The notes: generated from the sequence alone by a model not told the origin. A DNA stretch of 18,281 nt from Promethearchaeota archaeon (GCA_019057735.1 JAHLWV010000017.1:1-18281), one strand, 5' to 3'. Numbered from the stretch's first letter, positions 7,328 through 15,572 are shown. Program-made: numbers and translations.

Positions 7328-7723
7328 ATGGAATATGAATTTCCTGACGAGCTTAAATATCTCCAAACGCATGAATGGATTCGAATAGAAGATAATATTG
7401 CAACTATTGGGATAACAGACTATGCCCAACATCAATTAGGTGATATAGTTTACATTGAGTTACCTGAAATCGGAACCGTACTGCAGAAAGGAGATAATGT
7501 GGCTGAAATCGAATCTGTAAAAGCGGTTGGTGAATTGATGATGCCATTATCTGGAAAAATTATTGAAGTTAATACTGGTCTTGCCGATAATCCCGAATCA
7601 GTCAATTTGTCTCCTTATGGAACTGGTTGGATGGTAAAGATAGAGATTAGTGACAAAAGTGAAATTAACGAATTTTTAACTGTGGAAGCATATAAAGTAA
7701 TTGTAGAAACTGAGAAAAAATAA
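7328..7723 (+). CDS. gcvH: Glycine cleavage system H protein (lipoyl carrier)
   Basis: GcvH is the small lipoylated shuttle that links the P, T and L proteins. The 131-aa product has the family N terminus (KYLQTHEWIRIEDN), the GITDYAQHQLGDIVYIELP block and the lipoyl site IESVKAVGEL with the acceptor Lys65. The VNLSPYGTGWMVKIEI block follows. GTGA (7318-7321) lies 6 nt before the ATG. The gap after gcvT is only 34 nt, so co-transcription is expected. The T-rich stretch after its stop could cause partial termination before gcvPA. Lipoylation needs an LplA- or LipA/LipB-type enzyme that is not in this window. Confidence 0.96.
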   Translation: MEYEFPDELKYLQTHEWIRIEDNIATIGITDYAQHQLGDIVYIELPEIGTVLQKGDNVAEIESVKAVGELMMPLSGKIIEVNTGLADNPESVNLSPYGTGWMVKIEISDKSEINEFLTVEAYKVIVETEKK

Positions 7724-7760
7724 ACTTTTATTCCCATTTTATATTTTATTCCTTATATTT
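7724..7760 (+). repeat. T-rich gcvH-gcvPA spacer with repeated TTTTATTCC
   Basis: TTTTATTCC occurs at 7726-7734 and again at 7744-7752, an 18-nt period, inside a spacer made of T runs. It looks like an archaeal U-tract terminator placed inside the gcv cluster, so it may lower gcvPA-gcvPB expression relative to gcvTH. It may also simply be AT-rich spacer. Confidence 0.35.
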
Positions 7761-7781
7761 TTGAAGTTTGAGTTGTTTAAT

Positions 7782-9122
7782 ATGGATTTTGTCCCCCACG
7801 ATGATGATACTATTACTGAAATGCTTAAAGTAATAGGTGTTAACAAAATAGAAGATTTATTTAACGATATTCCTAAAGAATTGATAATAAATGGCTTAAA
7901 CCTACCTGAAGGTTTATCGGAACCCGATGTTTTGAAGAAATTAAAAGAACTTGGTGGTATGAATACAATCTATACAAATTCCTTTTTAGGAGCGGGATGT
8001 TATTTTCATTACATTCCTACTTTAGTGGATTTTGTGGTCAGTCGTTCAGAGTTTTATACTTCTTACACACCTTATCAGGCAGAAGCTAGTCAAGGATATT
8101 TACAAGCAATTTACGAGTATCAGAGTATAATTTCACGCCTAACTCAAATGGATGTAGCCAACGCGAGTATGTATGATGGATCAACTGCCCTTGCGGAAGC
8201 CGCTATTATGGCATCTATTATAACAAGGAAAAATCAAATTTTAATATTAGAAGGGGTTCACCCTGAATACGTTGAAGTTGTCAGTACTTATTGTTGGGGT
8301 CAAAACATAGCACACAAAATTGTACCTATAGATAAAATAGAGGACGAATTAAACCAAGAAATAGCAGCTGTTCTATTTCAAAGTCCTAATTTTTTTGGTA
8401 ATATAGAAGATGTATCTGTGTTAGCCAAAAAGATTAGAAAAACGGCTCCAAATTGTTTATTAATCCAATGTATGACCGATCCTACCTGTTTAGGCATTCT
8501 GAAGCCACCTGGTGAAACAGATGTAGATATTTTTGTAGCAGAAGGACAATCTTTTGGAATTAATCCTTCATTTGGTGGACCTGGGTTAGGAATTTTTGCA
8601 GTAAAAGAGAAATTTTTAAGAAAAATACCTGGGAGATTAGTTGGAAAAACTAAAGAAATTAACGGTGAGCGTGAAGGTTTTTTATTAACTCTACAAGCTC
8701 GGGAGCAACACATACGAAGAGAAAAAGCTAGTTCAAACATTTGCACAAATCAGGCATTATGTTCATTATCGGCGTTAATTTATCTTGTTTCATTAGGAGG
8801 GAGTGGATTACGTAAAATAGCCACTCAAAACTTTCAAAAAGCTCATTATGTTAAAAAGAAATTACAAAAAATTCCGGGTTATGAGGTTTTAAACAATAAA
8901 CCTACATATAACGAGTTCATCGTAAAATGTCCCGATATCAATTCTTTAATTCAAGAATGTAAGAAACTTAATTTACTTCCTCCCCTTCCACTTTCAAAAT
9001 ACTATCCTGAAATGAAAGATGTAGCACTTGTTTGCGTAACCGAATCAAATTCCCGGGAATCCATTGATAAGTTTATTAAAGCCTTAGAACTTGCTAATAA
9101 CAATAAGGAGGCGAGAGATTAA
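7782..9122 (+). CDS. gcvPA: Glycine dehydrogenase (decarboxylating) subunit 1
   Basis: This is the N-terminal half of the split P protein. Together with GcvPB it forms the PLP enzyme that decarboxylates glycine and loads the aminomethyl group on lipoyl-GcvH. The 446-aa length fits the family. Typical features are FVPHDDDTITEMLKVIGV at the N terminus, GAGCYFHYIPTLVD, YTPYQAEASQGYLQAIYEYQ and the MDVANASMYDGSTALAEA block, plus FGGPGLGIFAVK and GREQ-type AREQHIRREKASSNICTNQ. I place the start at ATG 7782, where the family's short N terminus begins; an in-frame TTG at 7761 would add seven residues, with no ribosome site before either. The stop TAA shares its last base with the ATG of gcvPB, so the two halves are translationally coupled, as expected for obligate partners. 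Confidence 0.94.
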   Translation: MDFVPHDDDTITEMLKVIGVNKIEDLFNDIPKELIINGLNLPEGLSEPDVLKKLKELGGMNTIYTNSFLGAGCYFHYIPTLVDFVVSRSEFYTSYTPYQAEASQGYLQAIYEYQSIISRLTQMDVANASMYDGSTALAEAAIMASIITRKNQILILEGVHPEYVEVVSTYCWGQNIAHKIVPIDKIEDELNQEIAAVLFQSPNFFGNIEDVSVLAKKIRKTAPNCLLIQCMTDPTCLGILKPPGETDVDIFVAEGQSFGINPSFGGPGLGIFAVKEKFLRKIPGRLVGKTKEINGEREGFLLTLQAREQHIRREKASSNICTNQALCSLSALIYLVSLGGSGLRKIATQNFQKAHYVKKKLQKIPGYEVLNNKPTYNEFIVKCPDINSLIQECKKLNLLPPLPLSKYYPEMKDVALVCVTESNSRESIDKFIKALELANNNKEARD

Positions 9123-10558
9123 TGAATTCAAAAGATTCTTTGATCTTTGAAAAGGGTAATAAAAATACTCAAATCAACTTCATTCCAAAGATGGATATTG
9201 AATTCGATGAAATCGAAAATATTATTCCTAAAAATTTAATTCGAGATGAAGTTCAAATTCCAGATGTCCCTGAAGTGGAGATAGTTCGGCACTATGTAAA
9301 ACTGAGTAAAATTAATTACGGTCTCGATTCAGGGATTTACCCGTTGGGTTCTTGTACGATGAAATATAATCCTAAAATCAACGAACATATAGCTCGATTA
9401 GCAGAATTTTCACAAATTCATCCGCTTCAAGAAGAAAACGAAGGTGCTCTACAATTAATGCATAACATTTCAATTATGCTGGGTGAAATAACAGGCATGG
9501 ACGGGTTTACGCTACAACCCGCAGCTGGAGCTCATGGAGAACTAGTCGGATTGTTAATATTAAAAAAATTTTTTGAGACAAAAGGAGTAGTAAAGAATAA
9601 GATTATAGTTCCCGATTCTGCTCATGGAACTAATCCCGCATCGGCTAAAATGGCAGGATTTTCGATAATTGAACTACAATCAAATAAGTCCGGAGAGGTT
9701 CCACTAGATCATCTTGAATTTGCAATGCAACAAGGTGATGTTGCAGGAATTATGCTTACAAATCCTAATACACTAGGTGTTTTTGATAAACAAATTAAAG
9801 ATATCACTAAAATCGTCCATAAATATGGTGGACTATGTTATTACGATGGAGCAAATTTAAATCCCATGTTAGGAATTTGTCGCCCGAGAGATATGGGTTT
9901 TGATATAGTTCATTTAAATTTGCATAAAACCTTTTCAACACCTCATGGGGGCGGAGGTCCAGGTTCAGGACCCGTGGGGGTTATAAATGAATTGATCCCA
10001 TTTCTCCCCAAACCATGCATCATTTCAACTGAAAATGGTATAGTATGTACTCATGACAAAACTCATTCAATTGGGAGAATAAAAGCTTTTTGGGGCAATT
10101 TTGGGATAATCCTACGCGCTTATTCCTATATTCTTTCGTTAGGCGCCGAAGGGTTGAAAAGGGTTGGTCAAATAGCAGTATTAAATGCTAATTACCTTAG
10201 AACTCAACTACAAAAAAAGTATAATCTTCCGTATAACCGAATTTGTCAACACGAGTTTGTCTTATCCGATAAACATATGCCAAACGAGATTACCACTGAA
10301 GATATTGCTAAACGAATATTAGATTATGGTTTTTATGCTCCAACAATTTATTTTCCACTAGTTGTAAATGGAGCTCTCATGATTGAACCAACAGAAACAG
10401 AATCTAAAGACTCTTTAGACAAATTTATTGAAGCTATGTACCAAATTTACGAAGAAGCATTAAAAGAGCCAGAAAAACTAAAAAATGCTCCATCTAATAC
10501 ACCTATTGGACGCCTTGACGCAGTTAATGCTGCCAGAAAGCCGATATTACGCGATTAA
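9122..10558 (+). CDS. gcvPB: Glycine dehydrogenase (decarboxylating) subunit 2
   Basis: This is the PLP-carrying half of the split P protein. The 478-aa product has PLGSCTMKYNP (75-84), QPAAGAHGEL (132-141), PDSAHGTNPASAKMAGF (164-180), LTNPNTLGVFD (212-222) and YYDGANLNPMLG. The PLP-Schiff-base motif LNLHKTFSTPHGGGGPGSG carries the reactive Lys at 269. The start ATG (9122) overlaps the gcvPA stop by one base, and AAGGAGG at 9105-9111, inside the end of gcvPA, is a strong Shine-Dalgarno about 10 nt upstream. It is the last gene of the cluster, and the next gene is convergent. Lipoamide dehydrogenase (GcvL), needed to reoxidise GcvH, is not in the window. Confidence 0.97.
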   Translation: MNSKDSLIFEKGNKNTQINFIPKMDIEFDEIENIIPKNLIRDEVQIPDVPEVEIVRHYVKLSKINYGLDSGIYPLGSCTMKYNPKINEHIARLAEFSQIHPLQEENEGALQLMHNISIMLGEITGMDGFTLQPAAGAHGELVGLLILKKFFETKGVVKNKIIVPDSAHGTNPASAKMAGFSIIELQSNKSGEVPLDHLEFAMQQGDVAGIMLTNPNTLGVFDKQIKDITKIVHKYGGLCYYDGANLNPMLGICRPRDMGFDIVHLNLHKTFSTPHGGGGPGSGPVGVINELIPFLPKPCIISTENGIVCTHDKTHSIGRIKAFWGNFGIILRAYSYILSLGAEGLKRVGQIAVLNANYLRTQLQKKYNLPYNRICQHEFVLSDKHMPNEITTEDIAKRILDYGFYAPTIYFPLVVNGALMIEPTETESKDSLDKFIEAMYQIYEEALKEPEKLKNAPSNTPIGRLDAVNAARKPILRD

Positions 10559-10635
10559 TTACAATTAAAGACCAATATCGGGATGTAGCAGTATAAATAA
10601 TAATAAAAAAATATAGGCTGACTTATGTTGTTTTA

Positions 10636-11499
10636 TTACATTATTGATCCTGAAAGAGAATGCTTACATGTGCACTCATTTTCAAAATCGATTTTAGGAA
10701 TTGTTAGTTCTAACATTTGCATTAAGTTTACCGAATTTTTTTCCATTGTATTTAAAATTTCTTCTAAACTCACCGCAAGTTTCTTCACGGGTCCTCCACA
10801 ATTCTCACAATATTCTTTAATTTCTACAACTCCACAATTCTGGCATTCCCCTGCCCACACATCTAAATCAGTAACCATAGCAATACAACAGTAAAAAATC
10901 TCCTTTTCAGCTGCAAGGACTACTTCAGGGTAAGTTGTCATTCCTATGATATCTCCTCCCCATTGTCTAAACATTTTAGATTCGGCTCTTGTCGAAAATC
11001 GAGGACCTTCGATACAAACGTATGTACCACCATGTTGAATATTTAACCCTTCAATTTTTTTTCCAGTTTCGTAAAAGAGATTATTAAGATAACTACAATA
11101 TGGATCTGCTTGGTTAATATGACACACTTGTCCACCCTCATAAAAAGTATCTAACCTCTTTTTTGTTCTATCTATATATTGATCTACCATGATAAACTTA
11201 CCTTTACCATGCTCCTTTTTTAAAGATCCAACTGCTGATGGTGAGATTATACCCTTGACTCCCAATTTTTTCAAAGCCCATATATTAGCTCTAGAATTTA
11301 CATTATGTGGAGGAATTATATGGCCTTTACCATGTCGTGAAATAAAAGCAACCTTTTTACCTTTAAATTCACCTACTTGAATGAATTCAGAAGTGTGACC
11401 ATAAGGTGTATAGATTTTTACTTCTTCAACATTTTCAAGTTCTATATCCGATCCAGTTCCTCCAATTATCCCAATTTCGGCTTTACCTTCAAATTTCAT
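10636..11499 (-). CDS. mtnP: S-methyl-5'-thioadenosine phosphorylase with a two-CxxC insertion
   Basis: The enzyme cleaves methylthioadenosine with phosphate to adenine and methylthioribose-1-phosphate. The 287-aa product shows IGIIGGTGSD (9-18), the phosphate-binding SRHGKGHIIPPHNVN (54-68), VCIEGPRFSTRAES (161-174), GMTTYPEVVLAAE (186-198) and TDLDVW with Asp211/Asp213, the purine-N contacts of adenine-preferring family members. Between W215 and about L241, where other MTA phosphorylases have a short loop, it carries C219-x2-C222 and C231-x2-C234, a possible zinc knuckle. The end holds a CxC pair (C276, C278), also known from thermophilic archaeal MTAP, where it was linked to disulfide chemistry. 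The apt gene elsewhere in the window supports adenine as product. Inosine-type (MTIP) activity cannot be ruled out. ATG 11499 gives the expected N terminus. Confidence 0.9.
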   Translation of the reverse strand: MKFEGKAEIGIIGGTGSDIELENVEEVKIYTPYGHTSEFIQVGEFKGKKVAFISRHGKGHIIPPHNVNSRANIWALKKLGVKGIISPSAVGSLKKEHGKGKFIMVDQYIDRTKKRLDTFYEGGQVCHINQADPYCSYLNNLFYETGKKIEGLNIQHGGTYVCIEGPRFSTRAESKMFRQWGGDIIGMTTYPEVVLAAEKEIFYCCIAMVTDLDVWAGECQNCGVVEIKEYCENCGGPVKKLAVSLEEILNTMEKNSVNLMQMLELTIPKIDFENECTCKHSLSGSIM

Positions 11500-11619
11500 G
11501 ATTTAAATCCTATTTTTTTATGTTTGAATTTAACTAAATAAAAAACTTGATATTTTTGGATTGTTTTAACTATGTAAAAAGTTTTTTGTTATTTTTTTTA
11601 AATTAATAGAGTTTTTTAC

Positions 11620-12924
11620 ATGGTAAGTATTACATTTTTAGGTTGCTGTAGAGAAGTTGGGCGTTCAGCAATATTAATCGAATCAAAAAGCGGAGCACAA
11701 TGCATTTTAGATTACGGAATTAGATTTAAAGGAGAAGAACGGTTACCACTTAAAGGAGATATTCATAATCTTAAAGCAATTGCTCTTTCTCATTGTCATG
11801 TTGACCATTCTGGAGGAGTGCCATATTTATTTAAAGATAGAGATGTCCCGTTTTTCACCAATCCATTAACACTAAGAGTTTCAGAAATTTTACTTGAAGA
11901 TATGATTAAAATTTCTAATTATCCCTACCCTTTCGGATACAGGGAACTTAAAAAAACGAGAAAAAACGCGGTATTTCTAAAAAATGGAGTACGCCAAAAA
12001 ATAGATCATGAATTCTATCTTACATTTTTTGACGCAGGACATGTCCCTGGAAGCGTTTCTATACTCGTTGAAGTCGATAAGAAGAACATATTATATACCG
12101 GCGATATCAACAACCAAGAAACAAACTTAATTTCTCCAGCTAACCCTCATGAGTTACCCGAAATAGATGCTCTAATTACAGAATCCACATATTCTGATAG
12201 AGAACATCCCTTAAGAGAAGAACTCGAAAAAAGTTTTATTGAAGAGACTGTAAACACCATTGAGAACGGTGGAAGTGTTTTAATCCCTGCTTTTGGGGTT
12301 GCTCGATCACAAGAAATTTTGCTTGTTTTAGAAAAGTACAATTATAAAAACGATATTTATATCGATGGGTTAGCTAGGAAAATTTTAACAGAGTATTCTC
12401 ATTTTCCTGAGTCATTCCGGGACTTTACTCTCTTTAAATCAGCCGCGAAAAAAGCTCAATTCGTTTCTAAGGAAAAGAGAAAGAAAATTGGAGGAAAGTC
12501 GCGATCTTTGATTATATCTCCGTCAGGTATGTTAAAGGGTGGAGCTGCTATAGATTATATCCCTACTTTTTTAAACGATCCAAATTCTGCTGTATTTTTA
12601 GTTGGGTATCAAGTTGAGGGGACACCTGGTCGAAAATTAGTTGATGAAAAAATTTTTGAGTTTAAAGAGAAAGGAAGACGAAATTACGCATCCCGAGATA
12701 TGTTAATCAAAGCAAAGTGTAAAATAGAATACTTTGACTTCTCAAGTCACGCAGATAAAGTCCACCTAAACGATTATATTAACGAAATCAAATTTCGCGA
12801 TAACTCAAATTTTATTTTTTGCGTTCACGGAGATGAGAAATCAACGACTTCATTTGCTCACAATTTATCAAAAAAAAATTATAATTCTGTAGCACCAGAG
12901 ATAGGAGAAACTTATATATTATAG
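11620..12924 (+). CDS. Archaeal CPSF2-like beta-CASP metallo-beta-lactamase RNA nuclease
   Basis: The 434-aa protein has all motifs of the beta-CASP branch of metallo-beta-lactamases, which cut or trim RNA with two zinc ions. These are motif 1 Asp31 (LDYG), motif 2 HCHVDH (58-63), motif 3 His141 (GHVPGS) and motif 4 Asp162 (TGDIN). Motif A is Glu188 (TESTY), motif B His377 (FSSHAD) and motif C His403 (VHGD). It lacks the N-terminal KH domains of aCPSF1 (FttA), and its size (about 420-430 aa) fits the aCPSF2 group, which is believed to act in RNA maturation or 5'-3' decay. RNase J is less likely, because the motif-2 region is CPSF-like (DHSGG) and the protein is shorter. Start ATG 11620 lies in a 120-nt divergent region shared with the MTA phosphorylase. 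The 3' end faces the RecJ-like gene across 24 nt. Confidence 0.9.
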   Translation: MVSITFLGCCREVGRSAILIESKSGAQCILDYGIRFKGEERLPLKGDIHNLKAIALSHCHVDHSGGVPYLFKDRDVPFFTNPLTLRVSEILLEDMIKISNYPYPFGYRELKKTRKNAVFLKNGVRQKIDHEFYLTFFDAGHVPGSVSILVEVDKKNILYTGDINNQETNLISPANPHELPEIDALITESTYSDREHPLREELEKSFIEETVNTIENGGSVLIPAFGVARSQEILLVLEKYNYKNDIYIDGLARKILTEYSHFPESFRDFTLFKSAAKKAQFVSKEKRKKIGGKSRSLIISPSGMLKGGAAIDYIPTFLNDPNSAVFLVGYQVEGTPGRKLVDEKIFEFKEKGRRNYASRDMLIKAKCKIEYFDFSSHADKVHLNDYINEIKFRDNSNFIFCVHGDEKSTTSFAHNLSKKNYNSVAPEIGETYIL

Positions 12925-12948
12925 AGAGTAACTTTGCAAGGTAAACTC

Positions 12949-14466
12949 TTAATTCTTTCGTAATTGTTTTTCAATTACTCTGTCACAATTTTCTAAAAAA
13001 ACATCTATTTTATTTATTGGTACTTTCGTACCTGCTGCTGGGGGATGTCCACCGCCTAAAGCTTCTAAATTTGAAAGTTCTAAAGCTTCTCTAATTGCTT
13101 CTGAAAGATTTACACCCTTTTCTACAATATCTTTGTGAGCTCTTCCTGATATTTTAAACACTTCCTCGTCCTTTCTTTTTGCGCACCCAAAAATTGGTTT
13201 ATTTATGTCAATAATACCACTTTTACTAAAAATTAACATGGAAGCGATAGTACCTACAATGTTTTCAAAGATAACATTTTCGCCAAAAAAATATTGGATA
13301 TTGTTTTTGTATTGGATTTTATCCTCATCTTTTAACCACGATAACGCTTGACCTAAGGATTTCTTATAATTTAGCATTTGATCCTTCGCTTTATTATAAG
13401 CAATTCTTCTATCACCCATTGCTATAGCAATTCCTAAAGATGCGTTATCACTCCTTCCACACGAATTCAACAGATACGCAAAATCACTTAAATCATGTAA
13501 TTGCGATCCCACAATTTCGTTCTTCAATATATATCTTTTTATGATAAGCTTATCTATAATTTCAGAAGGCTCTATGTTTAACTTTAGAGACATATACTCT
13601 ATAATTGCAGATGTAACTTTTTGTTTTTCTTCTTGATTAAGGTCGTTCAAGGTTTTTATGTCTCCTTGCGAATTTTCCATTAAAATCCCTAATGATTTTA
13701 AGAATTTTAGCATCTTACTTGTATTGTCACTTAATCCTGGAAGATGGATTTCACTTGAATATGAGATCGCTTCATTTAAAGGCTTAATCGATGAAAAATT
13801 TAAGTCGTTGTTAACTTCGACTAAATCTGCTTTTGTTGCTTCTTCTAAAATCGTAGCATTTAATCCTGTAAAGGAATTATTAGGACCTCGACTTTGAACA
13901 TCTCCCGTTGCTCCTACAAGTGCAATAGGAGATAAATTGAAATTTTTCTGATTTAAAGTTATTGCAAAAAAATAACAAATCCCAGCACCAGAAATTTCAC
14001 CACTACCATCAAATTCATAAAAATAAGGGTTGATGTGCCAAGGTCTTGAATTAGAGTAAATTTCTTTAATTTTACTATCGTTTTTATCAGGGATATTTTG
14101 AGGTAAATGGTGATCTAATATAATAAAAGGAACATTAACCTCAATACCATTTAGTTTTTCAGTGAGTTCTAAATACTGACCACTTCCAAAATCAGCAAAG
14201 ATTAAGAATTTCTTACTATCCTTAGAATTTTCTGCAATTTTTATTATTTCTTCTCTTTCCAACTGCCTTAAAACGGTAATTTGAAATGGAATCTTTTCTC
14301 TGTAAAAAGCTTTCCCGAGAATCGCTCCAGCAGATAGTCCATCAGCATCAAGGTGGGTATAGATATGTACGGTTGATTCTAATTTTTGTAGATGACCTTT
14401 AAACCAATTCTCAGTCTTTATAAGATCTGATTTTAATAACTCAAGGTTTTTTGTTTTTTGATTCAT
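12949..14466 (-). CDS. DHH-family nuclease, archaeal RecJ/GAN-like (Cdc45-related)
   Basis: The 505-aa protein has DHH phosphoesterase motif I HLDADG (38-43), motif II Asp92 (FADFGSGQ), motif III DHH (118-120) and motif IV GATGDVQ with Asp189. The C-terminal DHHA1 motif is GGGHPPAAG (471-479). Archaeal homologues are single-strand-specific exonucleases; the GAN group binds GINS and is the counterpart of eukaryotic Cdc45 in the CMG helicase. All catalytic residues are present, so it should be an active Mn/Mg-dependent nuclease, unlike Cdc45. Which archaeal RecJ paralogue this is cannot be told without alignment. ATG 14466 is preceded by AT-rich promoter sequence and diverges from mch across about 90 nt. 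The 3' end is 24 nt from the convergent aCPSF2-like gene. Confidence 0.88.
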   Translation of the reverse strand: MNQKTKNLELLKSDLIKTENWFKGHLQKLESTVHIYTHLDADGLSAGAILGKAFYREKIPFQITVLRQLEREEIIKIAENSKDSKKFLIFADFGSGQYLELTEKLNGIEVNVPFIILDHHLPQNIPDKNDSKIKEIYSNSRPWHINPYFYEFDGSGEISGAGICYFFAITLNQKNFNLSPIALVGATGDVQSRGPNNSFTGLNATILEEATKADLVEVNNDLNFSSIKPLNEAISYSSEIHLPGLSDNTSKMLKFLKSLGILMENSQGDIKTLNDLNQEEKQKVTSAIIEYMSLKLNIEPSEIIDKLIIKRYILKNEIVGSQLHDLSDFAYLLNSCGRSDNASLGIAIAMGDRRIAYNKAKDQMLNYKKSLGQALSWLKDEDKIQYKNNIQYFFGENVIFENIVGTIASMLIFSKSGIIDINKPIFGCAKRKDEEVFKISGRAHKDIVEKGVNLSEAIREALELSNLEALGGGHPPAAGTKVPINKIDVFLENCDRVIEKQLRKN

Positions 14467-14494
14467 TTTTTATATAATTTTAAAATAAACTTAA

Positions 14495-14511
14495 TTTAAT
14501 ATATAAAAATA
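14495..14511 (+). promoter_or_regulatory. TATA-like element upstream of mch
   Basis: TTTAATATATAAAAATA lies about 55 nt before the mch ATG. With normal spacing, transcription would start near 14530 and leave a leader of about 30 nt carrying the AAGTGA site. The AT-rich context keeps this tentative. Confidence 0.3.
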
Positions 14512-14548
14512 AGATTTTAATAATAAATACTCAATTAAAAAAAAACTT

Positions 14549-14554
14549 AAGTGA
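14549..14554 (+). promoter_or_regulatory. AAGTGA ribosome-binding site deciding the mch start
   Basis: AAGTGA ends 5 nt before ATG 14560. The GTG inside it (14551-14553) is in frame and could be read as a start, but its match to the local GGTGATC-type ribosome site makes ATG 14560 the better choice. Confidence 0.45.
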
Positions 14555-14559
14555 AAAAT

Positions 14560-15558
14560 ATGACACATCACATTAAAATAAACGAGTTAACTTTAAACTT
14601 TGTTAAGAAAATAATAGAGAATAAAGAATATTACAAAACAGAAATAATCCAACATGATAATGGAGCAACCGTCTTAGATATGACAAACGCATCTTGGAAT
14701 GGAGGAAAACTGTTTGGAGAAATTTGTATGGGTGGATTAGGAACGGTCGATTTTACATCTTACAAATTAGATGAACATTTTATCCCGAGCGTTACTGTTC
14801 GCACATCACAACCTATAATATCATGTATGGCGTCACAATTAGCTGGATGGAAAGTAAAATTAAAAAAAGAAATTGAAAAGGACGGAGAAATTAAAAAAAA
14901 AAAAGTTTTTGAATCTTTGGGATCAGGACCAGCTCGAGCAAAAAGTAAAGTCGAGAAATTATTTGATGAAATTGACTATGAAGATGATTCTGATTGTGCA
15001 ATAATCGCCTTTGAAACTCCAAAACTACCAACTGAAGAAGTAATGGCTTTGGTAGCCGAAAAGTGCAAAGTCGGATATGACAAAACATATGCACTTTGTG
15101 CTCCAACAGCGTGTTTAACGGGGTCGATACAAGTAGCTGCGAGAATAGTCGAAACTGGAATGCATAAATTACACGAAATAAAATTTCCCCTTGCTGTCAT
15201 TAAGGATGGTTTTGGAACAACAACGATTGCCCCAATTGCTAAAGACGATCTTGGAGCCATGGGACGAACTAACGATTCCATAATAGCTGCAGGTATGACA
15301 TACTATACTATAGAAGTTGAAAAAGACGAACAAGACGATTTATTTGAATTACTGAAAAAAGCACCGGCTAATACCTCAAAAAGTTATGGTAAACCATTTT
15401 TAGAGACATTTAAGGCAGCTAATTACGATTTCTACGCAATTGATCCTGGCTTATTTGCTCCAGCAACTTACACTGTAACAAATTTAACGACCGGAAAGAC
15501 CGTTACTGTGGGTGAAATTAACCATAAATTATTAAAGGAGTCCTATAAATTAAACTAG
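14560..15558 (+). CDS. mch: Methenyltetrahydromethanopterin cyclohydrolase
   Basis: Mch interconverts methenyl-H4MPT and N5-formyl-H4MPT and thus joins Mtd to Ftr, both encoded in this window. The 332-aa protein shows NGATVLDM, GGKLFGEICMGGLG, TVRTSQPII, GSGPARA (121-127), ETPKLPTEEV, the CAPTACLTGSIQVAAR block, GRTNDSIIAAG and YDFYAIDPGLFAPA. It is slightly longer than usual (about 315-325 aa), because about 23 Lys/Glu-rich residues (98-120) lie between AGW and GSGPARA, where the family normally has about 10. That insert is encoded partly by a run of 12 A (14893-14904); the frame is intact. The gene diverges from the RecJ-like gene and ends convergently with an unrecognised gene. Confidence 0.95.
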   Translation: MTHHIKINELTLNFVKKIIENKEYYKTEIIQHDNGATVLDMTNASWNGGKLFGEICMGGLGTVDFTSYKLDEHFIPSVTVRTSQPIISCMASQLAGWKVKLKKEIEKDGEIKKKKVFESLGSGPARAKSKVEKLFDEIDYEDDSDCAIIAFETPKLPTEEVMALVAEKCKVGYDKTYALCAPTACLTGSIQVAARIVETGMHKLHEIKFPLAVIKDGFGTTTIAPIAKDDLGAMGRTNDSIIAAGMTYYTIEVEKDEQDDLFELLKKAPANTSKSYGKPFLETFKAANYDFYAIDPGLFAPATYTVTNLTTGKTVTVGEINHKLLKESYKLN

Positions 15559-15572
15559 AATTTGATTTGTAA

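Noticed and set aside
8378..8746. 122-codon frame antisense to gcvPA
   Set aside because: It is fully contained in gcvPA on the other strand, with no family resemblance or ribosome site.
10625..10894. 89-codon plus-strand frame over the 3' end of mtnP
   Set aside because: It is a mirror of the mtnP coding sequence; its Cys/Ser/His-rich composition reflects the CxxC region read backwards.
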